NCBI RefSeq assembly: GCF_002878395.1
Contig: NC_061119.1
Span: forward strand, 15,704,492 to 15,768,491
Source: Capsicum annuum
Lineage: Eukaryota > Streptophyta > Magnoliopsida > Solanales > Solanaceae
Direction: 5' to 3'
Length of the DNA: 64,000 nt
Shown here: positions 10,740 to 22,984 of the stretch, piece by piece
Layout: each line of letters begins with the position of its first letter
How positions within the stretch are numbered: the stretch's first letter is position 1
The notes under the pieces: model-generated
The model's input: the letters and a program-made list of their open reading frames with translations, nothing else
What the model was told of the DNA's origin: nothing
Databases searched by the model: none
Made by a program: the position numbers and the translations under genes

Positions 10740-12128
10740 ACACCCTCAACATAAAACAATTGCTTGTCCTTAAGCAACTAAAACACAACCAAGAGGATAC
10801 AAAGTATATTTGGCAGTCAATCATCTATATTATCTCAAAACCATCTTTACCTTCTCCAAGGTCAATTATTCAAAATCAACTATGTATGCTACTGAAGAAC
10901 AACAATGGGATACACAGGAATCAAGATATGGCATTAATTCAGCAATAACAACCATGCATAGATCAAGCTTACACTATTAAAACAAGTTAGCAACTAGCAA
11001 CGTAACCAGTGTGCCCTCACTACAAAGAAGTCCTACTTCATTTATATCAGACATTACATATGTAGCCATGGGTACAATCACGAGACACTCACTCTCAAAA
11101 TGAAGTTCCTATCAATTTATGCCGAATACCATAGGTTTGCCCTTATTTTCATTACCAATACTTTCAGACAGGTCGGATAGGATAACTATAGGTCTTCTCT
11201 TAGGAGTGCGATGTAGGCTAGGGGATGGTATGATACTCGATTATATTTAAAGTGACTAAGCCTCCTTGACACTACACTAGCTTTTGGGTTTTCACTCATT
11301 AGCCTTTTCTATTCTTCTCGTTTCTTGATCACACTTATTCAGGATGGGTTCATTTCTATTATACAATCACTTTTTTTCACAACTTTTCTTTTCTTTCTCT
11401 ATTCCACTACACCCAAATTTTTATTCTGTTCTTTTACTCTATGTTTCTTCATACTCATTTTACATCATCCACCCCTATGATAGACACCCTCAACTTAGGC
11501 CATTTGCCTAAGTTAAGATGCATAGTATCCAAGGAGGACCAGGGCCAAAATAGGTTCATGATAATATAAAAATAGGATGGTGATAGGTATCACAAAAAGA
11601 AATATGCTATCTAGACTCAAAATAGGGATCAAGGGATACTATGCATATAGGGAAGGCCATTTAGGCTATAGTGGGCTAATATCAAAATGGCCTATGATCC
11701 TTTCTTAACCCCTATCCTTCAAACTAGGTAAGACTAACCGAGCAAGTTTTGAATCCAACATACAAAGGGAACTAAGTAAAATCTCACACGCACATGGCAC
11801 ATAAGTATATCACAAGTTACTACTTATCTAGTTCATGCAATTGTTTAGCAATGGTTATAAAGTTACTAGAACTAATTCGATAACAAGATGCATAGTGGTC
11901 ACACATAAATGCATAGCACACAGTTATAAATAGACCATTGTAGATGTGTTCAACTATTAACAAAACATGTTAACTGCCTAAGGTACTTGTATTTCTCCAA
12001 GTCAACTATAATATTTTACAAAAAATCACAATACGCCTAAACATGCCGGCTCTACTAGGAACAAGACTATGAGGAAAAGAGACACGACAACAAAAATCTG
12101 AAGAGGACATCAACACCCACAAGACTAT
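10740..12128 (-). other. noncoding interior of the Athila/Tat-like element
   Basis: I see no coding similarity on either strand. On the minus strand the stretch ends with a GGACAAGCAA block and a purine tract before the LTR, as in the 3' untranslated region of Athila/Tat elements. A second GTTGAGGGTGT occurs near 11484-11494. Confidence 0.55.
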
Positions 12129-12345
12129 TAGAGTGCTAACAATTTATCAGAAATGTCGTCAGCCACACTTCTCTTCTATTTTCTTTAGATTTCAAATATT
12201 TTACTTCCATCATTTTTTGTTCTCTTGAATCTTGACTTCCACTGCAAAATCCAATATAAAACAATCAAAAACGACAAAGTTGTTTAAGACTTTGCAATTA
12301 TTCTTAGTTAAAAGCTTCAAATATGTTAGCATCATTCACACATCA
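12129..12345 (-). repeat. truncated 5' LTR of the Athila/Tat-like element
   Basis: It closely matches 10521-10739 (both contain the block near AAGCTTCAAATATGTTAGCA or its variant) and ends in CACATCA next to the TAATC flank. About 1.1 kb of the LTR is missing. Confidence 0.7.
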
Positions 12346-12364
12346 TAATCCCAGTTGGAAGGGT

Positions 12365-12390
12365 GTTAATACCATGCCAAGGGTATTAAC
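12365..12390 (-). other. perfect 9-bp hairpin with CTTGGCAT loop
   Basis: Arms GTTAATACC and GGTATTAAC pair perfectly around an 8-nt loop that reads CTTGGCAT in LTR orientation. It is the counterpart of the TTGGCAA-loop hairpins at 33774-33799 and 53801-53822 with different arms. Confidence 0.65.
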
Positions 12391-12438
12391 GCTGGCGGTA
12401 TGGATCCACTATACTTATGTACTGTCCCGAAGGACTAA

Positions 12439-12507
12439 GGGTGTCAATCCTAAATTGACGGGTGACCCCTACGAGATAGTCAAACCTAAAATGATGGATG
12501 ACTTCTC
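12439..12507 (-). other. two consecutive hairpins of the CACCCGT(T/C)A type
   Basis: First: GGGTGTCA with TGACCCC (one bulged base, 16-nt loop). Second: GAGATAGTCA with TGACTTCTC (one bulged base, 16-nt loop). Both stems end at the loop in TCA/TGA, like the array at 26177-26577 in an unrelated insertion. Confidence 0.55.
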
Positions 12508-13862
12508 ATATCCTACACTGGCTACATAGTTCTAGAGTTTAGGGATTATTACTAGCAACTCTGCCTATCTGGCGGGGAAGCTGCCATCCCTACAATCGTT
12601 CGGTGCTAAATCCTACTCCCAACTGAAAGACATTGAAATAATAGACTATTCTGAGTTTAACTGACTATTTGATAATGCTCATAATATAATCTCAAGTTAT
12701 TCTTAAGATACTAAAATGAAACTAAGTAGACAACTATGTTTTTCAGGTATTTGATACCCCCAGGACTCGAAGCAATAATAGTAAAATGACACTAAATCTT
12801 GGAGGACATAGAATGAAGGATTTTCTTAAATATTCATTTTTGCAAACATTTTGTCAAACACTTGATATGCATGGTGTACATTAATCATGATAATTAGACC
12901 AAGACTTGTAGAAAAGTACAATTTCAACACCGCTATCACAAATCATGAATTAAATTAGTGGACATAAATATTTAAACGTATAGAATATAGTAATAGACAT
13001 CAATTTCACTAAAACATGGTATAAAACAAGATTCATGAAAATTCATGGTTTAATAATAATTTTAAAAATCAAGGTTACTTTAAAAGATCAATATTTTGTG
13101 ATTTAAATTAGATACTTGGACTCCATGGATGAACTTTTAACATGATTGGGTTATGAATTTGAGAAGATTGATGAAGAGTTCTTGAGATTTGACCTTGAAT
13201 TTGAGAGTTAGGATTTCTTGTTCTTGAAAAAAATGGATCCCCTTTTGAGTAATTTGAGAATAATGGGAATATAATGCCCTATTAGACTTTAATTTCATGT
13301 TTAGGATGAATTTAGGGCTTAGGAAAATGACCAAAGAAAACCTTAAAAAATTAAATGCAAAACTGGAAAACTGAAGATCCTAATTTTTGGCCCTTGTACT
13401 ATACGCCAAAATCACGGACCCTCACTGGAAATTATAAACTAGGAATAGAGGGCGTGGCACGATGAGGAGGGATCATGGTGCCCCTATGATTATGAAATTT
13501 ACCCTTAGCGCGATGCGCCAGTATCGCAACAAGGCACTGGAAAAGGACAATTAGGAATCAGGATGGTGGCATGGTGCAGTGGTATCATGGAGCTTCACTA
13601 GAAATTGCCAAATGTGAAATGGGTCCTTGCCGTAACACGGTACTGGCCTAAATGACAGTGTTTAATGACTGAAACTTAAAATTGCCATTACTTGTTACCC
13701 AATTATCAAATTTTGGCAAATTTTATATCGTTGGAAAGATAATTGGATTTCCTATGCAATAAAGGGATTTAAAGTGAAAAATACTGAGTTTTTTGAAAAT
13801 TTTACTAATGAATACCCATGTATTTGGACTTAAATTATTGTAGGAAAATACAGGGAATTACA

Positions 13863-16122
13863 ATAAATCTAGATTGTTGAATAGAGTTTGCATTTGAGGG
13901 ATATTGCAACCTGGAGTATTATGATTCATAAGTACTAGAACCTTTTTATTGTTAGAAGTGTGTGTTTAGAAGTGCAGTGACAAGATAGTGGGAATGACGA
14001 TTGATAGAAAGTATAGAGATAATCTTATGCATGCTACTTATTTTGAATTATAGTGATATGTCCTCGTGAGTTACTTTAGTAGAAGGTAGAAGAGGAGTTA
14101 TTAGTGAGGTGAATTATCATTTTCTTGAAGTATAAATGAGTTATTAATGATATTATTATTATAGAAAAGTATAGGATATTCATGAAGTATTTGATGGTTG
14201 ATTATTATTAATATAGGCTTCCCCATGTGGCTATGTAAAAAACAAAAGATTTGTTGATGCTTTAAGAGGTATGAAATAAATTTAGGTGTGTAGATGGGTG
14301 AATAGTAGTAATTTGTACAGGGACGATGTGGTAATGGAATATAATAAGATAGGCCATACGTTCGCGATCAATTATTGTTATTATGGATTTTTAGTGGACT
14401 AGTGTTTCTTGATGTCGTATTTTATGGTTCCAAGTGAGAATTGTATGTCAGGTTGGGTTGTTAATCATGTCTAGTCCTAGACACTAAGTTTGAACAGAGG
14501 ATGATCATTAAGGTGGATGTAATGGTTGCTTGTTAGTGATGCTAGTTATATGGAGGTGAACCAATAGGCTTGAGGCAGTGAATGCAAGAATTTAAGTTTA
14601 TTGATTTGAGATTAAGTATGATGTTGTAGGTATGATTTAAAGGTATGCCCAAGGTTATATCGAGTTGCATTATTTTATAAGGTTGTTAAGTGTCGTGTGT
14701 GGTTAGTAGTGGCCTTGAGTTTCTAACTGGAAGAAGGCTATTTATATAGTACATGGTGTTTTTAATAGCTAAGTTATAATTGATAGTGTTGATCCTTTTG
14801 ATATGATCTTGATTCTTATTGTTTAGAAATATATGTTTAGAGGTGTGATAATAGTAGGCTATAATGGAAGTAGTATGGTTCACTTAAGGTTTGGTGATAT
14901 CCATGTTAATTGTTAGAATCTAAGTTTGAGTTTTTGAAGATTGAGCTAATAGAAATAAAAGTTAAAGAACTAGATTGTGTGTACTCTGGCTATGGGGATA
15001 CTCATGAAGATTCTAAGCTAGTAAGTGTTCAAGTATTATATGATAACTATTAGGGCTATAGATAGATATTGTTTTATCTAAGAAGGAAGTATTAGCAATG
15101 GGTTTTAACCTTTCAGGTGTAGTCTTTTGGGTTAAGTTTATTTTTTATGTGTACTTTTATACCCAGACACTATAGTTCCGTGATTGTAGTATAGTTTAGA
15201 GTTTAGTAAAAGGGTTCCACAAGTATAGAATGATGGTTTAAAGCTAAGGGGGAGATGATATGATAAGGAACCAAGTAAGATTCTCATATTTTAGTAGTGC
15301 TGCCAGTGTGCGAGGAAGATGTCTAGCTTATTCTTATTTTAGTATTAGTCGTTCAGTCATCATGATATCTACTCATGCCTTACATATCAGCTCTATGATC
15401 AAATTTCTATTCACGCACATCATAAAAAATCATGTACTCTGCCAGTCCCTAGTACAAGGAGTTCTATTTAATTCAATACTACGAATCACTTTCTAGGAAT
15501 TTACAAACACCAAACTCAGGTCATGCAGCTCATGACTCATGTACTTATTATTTATAGTATGCTTAGTTACCATAGTTCATGCTACACTCTTAATGATCAT
15601 TGAGATTCAGCTTATAGCCGTGTATGCTCTTAATTAGATCTCTTTGATGAATCTACGATATTGATTCTCTATTCCTCAGGCCTCAGTTAAGTGTCAAGAT
15701 ATATATAGTATCCTTCCATGCTTCAAGGTCTCATGTTCTAACCTTTCAATGACTCTTCCTTATGTAAAGATAATGGTGATGAGTAAAAGTTTCTAGTTTA
15801 TGAAAGATTATTGTATGCTTGTTTTATCTAAGGTCATAAGTGTGAAGTAAGATTGAGGCCAAGTTATTTATACATGTTGTGGTTAGTTGAAGTTGGTATG
15901 TGTATATTCTTGGGGGTAGTATATGGCAGTTGTTGTGATAGAGGTTTAGAGAGTATGAGAAGTATGCCTTTATGGTTGTTTGGTTAGATGTTCATATGTG
16001 GTTGTAACAATAGGATTGAATACCATGTTGGTGTATAGGTGGATGAATGTGGTGCACGTTAGTTTCCAACCTTCCCGACCTTGGAATGTAAATTCTTAAG
16101 TGAATTCATGATTGGGTTTAAA
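13863..16122 (+). repeat. LARD-like noncoding interior, copy A
   Basis: No coding similarity is found. The block matches copies B (20235-22984), C (about 35286-37600, inside a complete LARD with LTRs) and D/E (44615-45615 and 48394-49682). Landmarks are GTTGAATAGAGTTTGCAT at the start, a short frame near 14935-15060, a purine tract AAGGGGGAGATGA at 15246-15258 and a following stretch rich in CTCATG words. It is cut on the left by the minus-strand LTR and on the right by the copia fragment. Confidence 0.75.
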
Positions 16123-17575
16123 ATGGAAAAGGACTTGTTGAGGGCACTGGAAATAAAGTACAAGACTGAGGATGCGGGAACCAAAAATTTCTCCGTTGCA
16201 AGATTCCTAGAGTTTAAAATGATTGACAGCAAGTCTGTTCTATCTCAAATCCAGGAACTGCAAGTTATCATCCACGATATCCTAGCAGAAGATATGATTT
16301 TGTTTAACACCTTAGTTGAATATACTAAAATTATTCTGAATATTCACATAAAATTAACTTTAGGTCTGATTGTGAACAAGGCATTTATGTCACGACAATA
16401 ATATAGAAGATACCGCCTATGTGGAAGTACTTCAAGAACTTCTTGAAATATAAGTGAAAGGAGATATCAGTCGAAGATCTTATAGTAAGACTATGTATTG
16501 AGAAAGATAATAAATCCACTAAAAGAAGGTCAAAAGGAAATTTTACAATAAGTGGAGAAAATATTATTAAAGACACACAACAATTGCAAAAAATGGAAGA
16601 AAGTTGGACAGGAAAGCAATCAACCCAAGAAGAAATTCAAAGGAAAATGCTTTAACTATGGCAATATTGGCCATGAGTCTACGGATTGTCATGCCCCAAA
16701 GGAAGTAAAGAATAAGGACCAAGCAAATATGGATGAGCCCAACAAAGATATGGACGATATGTGTGCCATGATGTATGAATACAACTTGGTGGGAAATCCT
16801 TGAGAATGATGGATGGATTCCGGTGCCACCCGCCACGTTTGTGTTAATAAAAAGTTATCTGCTACTTTTGCTCGAGCTCAAGGGGAGGAGAATATATATA
16901 TGACAAACTCTGCAACTGGAAAAGTTGAAGGAACAGGAAAGGTTTGTCTGAAAATGACATAAGGCAAAGAGTTAACTTTGAAAAATGTCATGTATGTACT
17001 AGAGTTATGGAAAAACTTGATTTATGTATCACTTATTGACAAAAATGGACTCAAATGTGTACTTGTTTCTAAATAATTGTACTTACTAAAAGGGAAGTGT
17101 ATGTAGGAAAAGGCTGTCTCACTGAGGGACTATTCAAAATGAATGAAATGAATATTGAAATCAATAAAGGGTATGTTTTTTCTGACTTGCTTGTGTGTTA
17201 TGATTTGCGGCATGAATGATTAAACACTGCGAAAATTGATTAACTTAAAAAATTTTCAATAGTTTGAGTGCAATAAATCAAAATGTCAAACATGTATGGC
17301 ATCAAATTATGCTTAGAATCCATATAGGTTCGTTTAAAAGAATTCCAATCCCTTAGAATTAATCCATACTGACATTTGTGATAAGAAGTTAACATTATCT
17401 AGTGGTGAGAAAAATTATTTTATAACTTTTATTGACAATTGCACTAGATACCGTTATGTCTATTTGCTAAACAGTAAGGATGAAGCAATAGATACATTTA
17501 GGCAATATGGAATAGAAGTTGAAAATCTATTAGAGAAAAAGATCAAAACTATAAGAAGTGATTTGGGCGGAGAAT
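16123..17575 (+). pseudogene. Ty1/copia gag-protease-integrase fragment, copy A
   Basis: Gag begins inside the protein at KDLLRALEIKYKTEDAG. A knuckle follows near 16650-16690 reading CFNYGNIGHESTDC, in which the second Cys is Tyr. The protease active site appears as MDSGATRHV near 16809-16835. Next come pieces of integrase: the zinc-finger region, the first Asp region with frameshifts, FITFIDNCTRYRYVYLLNSKDEA, and IRSDLGGEL for the second Asp. The fragment stops at 17575 with AGAAT, where a gypsy LTR begins. There are several stops and shifts. Gag contains an extra segment of about 23 residues (from LFNTLVEYTK) also present in copy B. No 5' LTR is found. Confidence 0.85.
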
Positions 17576-18963
17576 TGTAATACCCTGTATTAATATCTAT
17601 CTTCGATCTATCCCTGGAACATCAAATATCTTGCTTCATAGATGAATACCATTTTATTTCCTGTGGTATTTTCAAGATTTTGACTTTTTATCATGTGGGA
17701 AATTGAATTAGATTTCAATCGATAACCAAATCACCCAAATTCGACACTCGGACGAAGAGTTTGAGCCATTTTAGTAATATAGTGTACCACCTGATATTTT
17801 AGCGCATCGCAGATCCAGCCAAAATGGCAATAATCCAGTGAGCCTCTGGGATTAGGGCACTTCGCACCTAAGCTTAATTTCAGAATTATCAAATTCCAGT
17901 ACTCCAACTCAATTCCACCACGTCGCGGTTCCATTCAAGTTCTCAACCAAGGTGGCAACACAATTTCCACCACATCACGCCACCAGCTAGTTTTCCAGTC
18001 GTCCACTTTCCAGTGAGCTGGCACGATTTCACCGCGTCGTACCAACATAAGAAATCAGGATTTTTAGATTCCATCATTTAATTTTAGGGGCTTTTTAGTA
18101 AATTTCTAAAATCCCAAATCAGCCTATACACGACATTAAACCCTTAAAAGACCTATTATCGCATTGTTTAATCACATCTCTTAAGAAATAAAGCACTCTC
18201 TCTCAAAGATGGAAAACCCTAGCCCCAAAGTTTCCAAAGCAATCCCAAAAATCACTTTATGAGTCTTCAATAACTTCAAGAAGATAGATTTCTAGGTATG
18301 TTAGATGTTGATTCTTAGTTTCCTTCCACCGAAGAAGTTCAAGAATCCCCTTTTAAATTATAAAGATTGTTATTTATGAGTTATCATGATTTACGTGAAT
18401 TGTGATTAAAGTTTATAATGTTGTTTAGTTTTAATTCATTTTTTGGTTACAAAGTTCCAAACTTTTGTCCTAGTACGAGGTGAATTTCATGATATTCCTA
18501 ATAAACCCTACAGGATGTGTGTTGATTGATGTAACCATTTTAATTAGGTGTATTGAATGTTGTATGACAGAAGTATGCTCCCCATATGTTTCATAAAATG
18601 CTTGTGTGAAGGAAATAGGGTCATTATAGCATGTTTACAAGACACCCAATTATGTATAAGTTAATGCATGCCAAGTGTTTGTTGAAAAGCCTCAGTGAAT
18701 GAATTATGATATATTGCATGCATTCCTATTCATGTTCATTCCTTATTGAATGAGTTATGAGACCACAACATGCCTCTCTATACAATTACATGGTTAAGAC
18801 TTCCATATGCTAGAAGAAGTTTCCTAATTAATTGTACTGTGGATGATAGCCTATTGCAATGTTATGCATGAGTTGTCCTATCTTGTTTTATTTATGTTAT
18901 TTAAGTTCCAGAACTATGAAGCTAGTGTAGGTTATGAGATGTCACCTGTTAGATAGGACAGAC
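17576..18963 (+). repeat. partial gypsy 5' LTR, duplicated copy
   Basis: It begins TGTAATACCC at exactly the same copia position (after AGAAT) as the LTR at 24430, so it is a duplicate of that insertion. It carries the repeat cassette at about 17795-18045 and the GTATGT site at 18296-18301. It has an internal deletion relative to 24430-27286 and ends at the duplication junction. Residues shared with the 3' LTR at 29335, such as GAACATCAAA, show that some differences arose later in unit 2. Confidence 0.85.
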
Positions 18964-20234
18964 GCTCGGTGCTAAATCCTACTCCCTACTAAAAAACACT
19001 AAAATACTAGACTATTCTTTGTTTAACTGACTATTTTGATAATGCTCTTAATATAATCAAGTTATTCTTAAGATACTAAAATGAGACTAATTAGACACTA
19101 TGATTTTAAGGTATTTGATACCCCCAGGACTCAAAGCAATAATAGTAAAATGACACTAAATCTTGGAGGACATAGAATGAAGGCTTTTTTTTAATATTCA
19201 TTCTTGCAAGCATTTTATCAAACACCTGATATGCATGGTGTACATTAAGCATGAGAATTAGACCAAGACTTTTAGTAAAATACAATTTCAACACCGCTAT
19301 CACAAATCATGAATTAAATCAGTGGACATAAATATTTAAACATATAGAATATAGTAATAGACATCAATTTCACTAAAATATGGTATAAAACAAGATTCAT
19401 GGAAATTCATGGTTTAATAATAATTTTAAAAATCAAGGTTACTTTAAAAGATCAATATTTTATGATTTAAATCGGATACTTGGACTCCATGGATCAAAGA
19501 AATCCATAGATGAACATTTAACATGCTTGGGTTATGAATTTAAGAGGATTGATGAAGAGTTCTTGAGATTTGACCTTATATTTTAGAGCTAGGGTTTCTA
19601 GTTATTGAATAAAATGGATCCCCTTTTGAGTAATTTGAGAATAATGGGAATATAATGCCCTATTAGGCTTTAATTTTGTGTTTAGGATGAATTTAGGGCT
19701 TCGGAAAATGACCAAACAACCCCTTGAAAAATTAAATGCGGAACTGGAAAACTGAAGATCCTAAATTTTGGCCTTGGTGTGATGTCCCAAGATCACGGAC
19801 CCTCACTAGAAATTATAAACTGGGAACTGAGGGTGTGGCGCGATGCGGAGGGATCACGGTGCCCCTATGATTACCCTTGGTGCGATGCGCCATTATTTCA
19901 GCAAGACACTGGAAAAGGACAATTAGGAATCGAGATGGTGGCGTGATGCGGTGGTATCATGGAGCTTTACTGGAAATTTCCAAATGTGAACTGGGTCCTT
20001 GCCGTGACAAGCTACTGGCCTAAATGACAGTGTTTAATGACTGAAACTTAAAATTACCGTAACTTCTTACTCGGTTATCCAATTTTGGCAAATTTTATAT
20101 CGTTGGAAATATAATTGAATTTCCTATGGAATGAAGGGGTTTAAACTAAAAAATACTGAGCTTTTCGAAAATTTTACTAATGAATACTGATGTATTAGGA
20201 CTTAAATTATGCTAGGGAAATACGGGGTATTGCA
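18964..20234 (-). repeat. minus-strand gypsy LTR fragment, duplicated copy
   Basis: It matches 12598-13862 base by base with scattered changes and ends (LTR start on the minus strand) near 20234. The landmark stretch GATACCCCCAGGACTC is shared. The 65-codon ORF at 19106-19303 is chance. Confidence 0.8.
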
Positions 20235-22984
20235 ATAAATCTAGATTGTTGAATAGAGTTTGCATTTGAGGGATATTTCAACTTGGAGTATTATGATTCA
20301 TAAGTACTAGAACCTTTTTATTGTTAGAAATGTGGGTTTAGAAGTGCAGTGACAAGATAGTGGGAATGACGATTGATAAAAAGTATAGAGATAAGCTTAT
20401 GCATGCTACTGATTTTGCATTATGGTGATATGTCCTTGTGTGTTACTTTAGTAGAAGGTAGAGAAGGATTTATTAGTGAGGTGAATTATCGTTTGCTTAA
20501 AGTATGAATGAGTTATTTATGATATTTGTTTTGTTCCAAAAGTATAGGATATTCATGAAGTATTTGCTGGTTGATTATTGTTAATGTAGGTTTCCCTATG
20601 TGGCTATGAAAAGAAATAGAAGATTTGTTGATACTTTAAGAGGTATGAAATAAATTTAGGTGTATATATGGGTGAATAGTAGTAAATTTTATAGGGAGGA
20701 TGTGGTAATAGAATATAATAAGATAGTCCATACGTTCGCGATCAATTATTGTTATTATGGGGTTTTAGTGGACTAGTATTTCTTGATGTCTTATTTTATA
20801 GTTCCAAGTGAGAATTGTATGTTAGGTTGGGTTTTTTATCATGCCTAGTCACAGACACTAAGTTTGAACATTGGATGATCATCAAGATGGATGTAATGGT
20901 TGCTTGTTAGTGATGCTAGTTATATGTAGGTGAACCAGTGGGCTTGAGATAGTGAATGGAAGAATTTAAGTTTATTGATTTGAGATTAAGTATGATGTTT
21001 TAGGTATGATGTAGAGGTATGGCCAAGGTTATATCGGCTTGTATTATTTTGTAGGGTCATTAAGTGTCGATAGTACATGGTGTTCTTAATAGCTAAGTTA
21101 TGATTGATAGTGTTGAGCCTTTTGATACGATCTTGATTCTTAAGGTTTAGAAATATATATTTAGAGGTAAGATAATAGTAGGCTATGATGGAAGTAGTAT
21201 GGTTCACTTAAGGTTTCATGATATCCATGTTAATTGTTAGAATCTAAGTTTGAGTTTTTAAAGATTGAGCTAATAGAAATAAATATTGAAGCACTAGATG
21301 GTGCGTACTCCGGCTATGGGGATACTCATGAAGATTCTAAGCTAGTAAGTGTTCAAGTATTATATGATATCTATTGGGGCTATATAAAGATAGAGTTTAA
21401 TCTCAGAAGAAAGTATTAGCAATGGGTTTTAACCTTTTAGGTATAGTCTTCTAGGTTAAGTTTATTATTTATGTTTATTTTTATACCTAGATTCTATAAT
21501 TTAGTGATTGGGTATAGTTTAGAGTTTAGTAAAAGGGTTCCACAAATATAGAATGGTGATTTAAAGCTTAGGGGGAGATGATATAATAAGTAACCAAGTC
21601 AGATTCTCATTTTCTAGTAGTGCTGCCAGTGTGTGAGGAAGATGTCCAACTTATTCTTATTTTAGTATTAGTCGTTCAGTCATCATGATATCTACTCATG
21701 CCTTACATATCAGCTCTATTATCATATTTCTATTCATGCACATCATAAAAAATCATGTACGCTTCTAGTCCCTAATACAAGGAGTTCTATTTCATTCAAT
21801 AGTACGAATCACTTTCCAGGAATTTACAAACACCAAACTCAGGTCATGTAGCTCATGACTTATGTAGTCATTATTTATAGTATGCTTAGTTACCATAGTT
21901 CATGCTACACTCTTAATGATCATTGAGATTCAGCTTATAGCCGTGTATGCCCTTAATTAGATTTCTTTATGAATCCATGATATTGATTCTGTATTCCTCA
22001 AACCTCAGTTAAGTGTCAAGATACATATAGTATCCTTCCATGCTTTAAGGTCTCATGTTCTAACCTTTCAGTGACTCCTCTTTATGTAATGATAGTGGTG
22101 ATAAGTAAAAGTTTCTTGTTTATGAAAGATTATTGTATGCTTGTTTTATTTAAGGTCATAAGTGTGAAGTAAGATTGAGGCCAAGTCTTTTATACATGTT
22201 GTGGTTAGTTGAAGTTGGTATGTGTATGTTCTTTGGGGTAGTATGTGGTAGTTGTTGTGATAGAGGTTTAGAGAGTATGAGAAGTATACCTTTATGGCTG
22301 TTTGGTTAGACATTCATATGGGGTTGTAACAATAGGATTGAATACCATGTTGGTGTATAAGTGGATGAATGTGGTGCGCGTTAGTTTCCAAACTTCCCGA
22401 CCTTGGAATGTAAATCCTTAAGTGAATTCATGATGGGTTGTCAATAGCACAACTCATGTAAGTTGCAGATTTTTTTGGGCGAGGTTTGAGACCAATTTGG
22501 ATGGTAAAAATAGTGAGGGATATGACATGGCCGTGGTGCATCGTATATTGTATTGGTAAATAGTAACGCGATGCATCACATGTTGCATTGGTAGAGCGAT
22601 GCAGCGTGTCACTTATCGCGTCGGTAGTCCAGTTAAGTTATGGTGTTAGATGTAGTATCCCATGATTTTGAGTTAGGCTTGACCATGGTTAGAGGAGTTA
22701 GTTTAATTTAGACCTTAGTGGATAGTTTTATCAATGCCCATGTGAGAATTAACAATTGAATCAACTGAATGTGGTATTTAAGGGGAATAGTATAGCAGAG
22801 GAAGTATTCGAGAAGTGTTGCTAAGTTTGAAAGTAAGAAGTTGCATTGCCTAAGTCCTAGTAATTCTATCCTAGCTTACGAATTATATGCCTATGTTCGA
22901 AGCTATAGAGTTTTATTAATGTAGTGATTCCTTAGTCAGATGTCTTATTCAGATCATTGCCAACTTTGAATATGGGCTGTCAGT
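20235..22984 (+). repeat. LARD-like noncoding interior, copy B
   Basis: Homologous to copy A, plus about 550 bp at its right end that A has lost. That extra part includes the region TGAGAATTAACAATTGAATC also found in copy C. A short-word cassette with ATGCATCACATG/GCGATGCAG motifs lies near 22520-22620. The tract TAGGGGGAGATG is at 21569-21580. The only sizeable frame is 21234-21419 (61 codons, SKFEFLKIELIEI...), which I do not recognise. Confidence 0.75.

Larger units (their letters stand above)
9398..12345 (-). mobile_element. internally deleted Athila/Tat-like LTR element nested in a gypsy LTR
   Basis: The ends are TGAT...ATCA, flanked by TAACC (9393-9397) and TAATC (12346-12350), a 5-bp target duplication with one mismatch. 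On the minus strand an almost complete LTR spans 10739 to 9398. Its end region reads TTCCCTGTGTGATTCGACC followed by a block near CAATGATCGCTTAC, which I know from Athila/Tat LTRs. Just before it comes GGACAAGCAATTG and the purine tract TTGAGGGTGT, also typical of that group. Only the first ~217 bp of the other LTR remain (12129-12345), nearly matching 10521-10739. The interior is 1.4 kb of noncoding 3' sequence, so primer site, gag and pol were lost. Confidence 0.72.
8447..13862 (-). repeat. 5' LTR of minus-strand gypsy element, split by a nested element
   Basis: The LTR runs on the minus strand from TGTAATTCCC at 13862 to a mutated end at 8447, next to the primer site. It is split by the Athila/Tat-like element at 9398-12345; joined, the LTR itself would be about 2.5 kb. 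It carries the hairpins at 12365-12390 and 12439-12507. The right part (12598-13862) is repeated at 18964-20234 as part of a tandem duplication. The donor-like site is degenerate here. Confidence 0.8.
12598..18963. repeat. tandem segmental duplication, unit 1
   Basis: The order is minus-LTR end, LARD interior block, copia gag to integrase, gypsy LTR. The same order recurs directly after it at 18964-26203. Compared with unit 2 it lacks about 550 bp between the LARD block and copia (counterpart about 22437-22984) and about 385 bp inside the gypsy LTR (counterpart about 25757-26142). The unit ends within a hairpin repeat of the gypsy LTR (GATAGGACAGAC) joined to GCTCGGTGCTAAATCC of the minus LTR. 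Confidence 0.85.
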
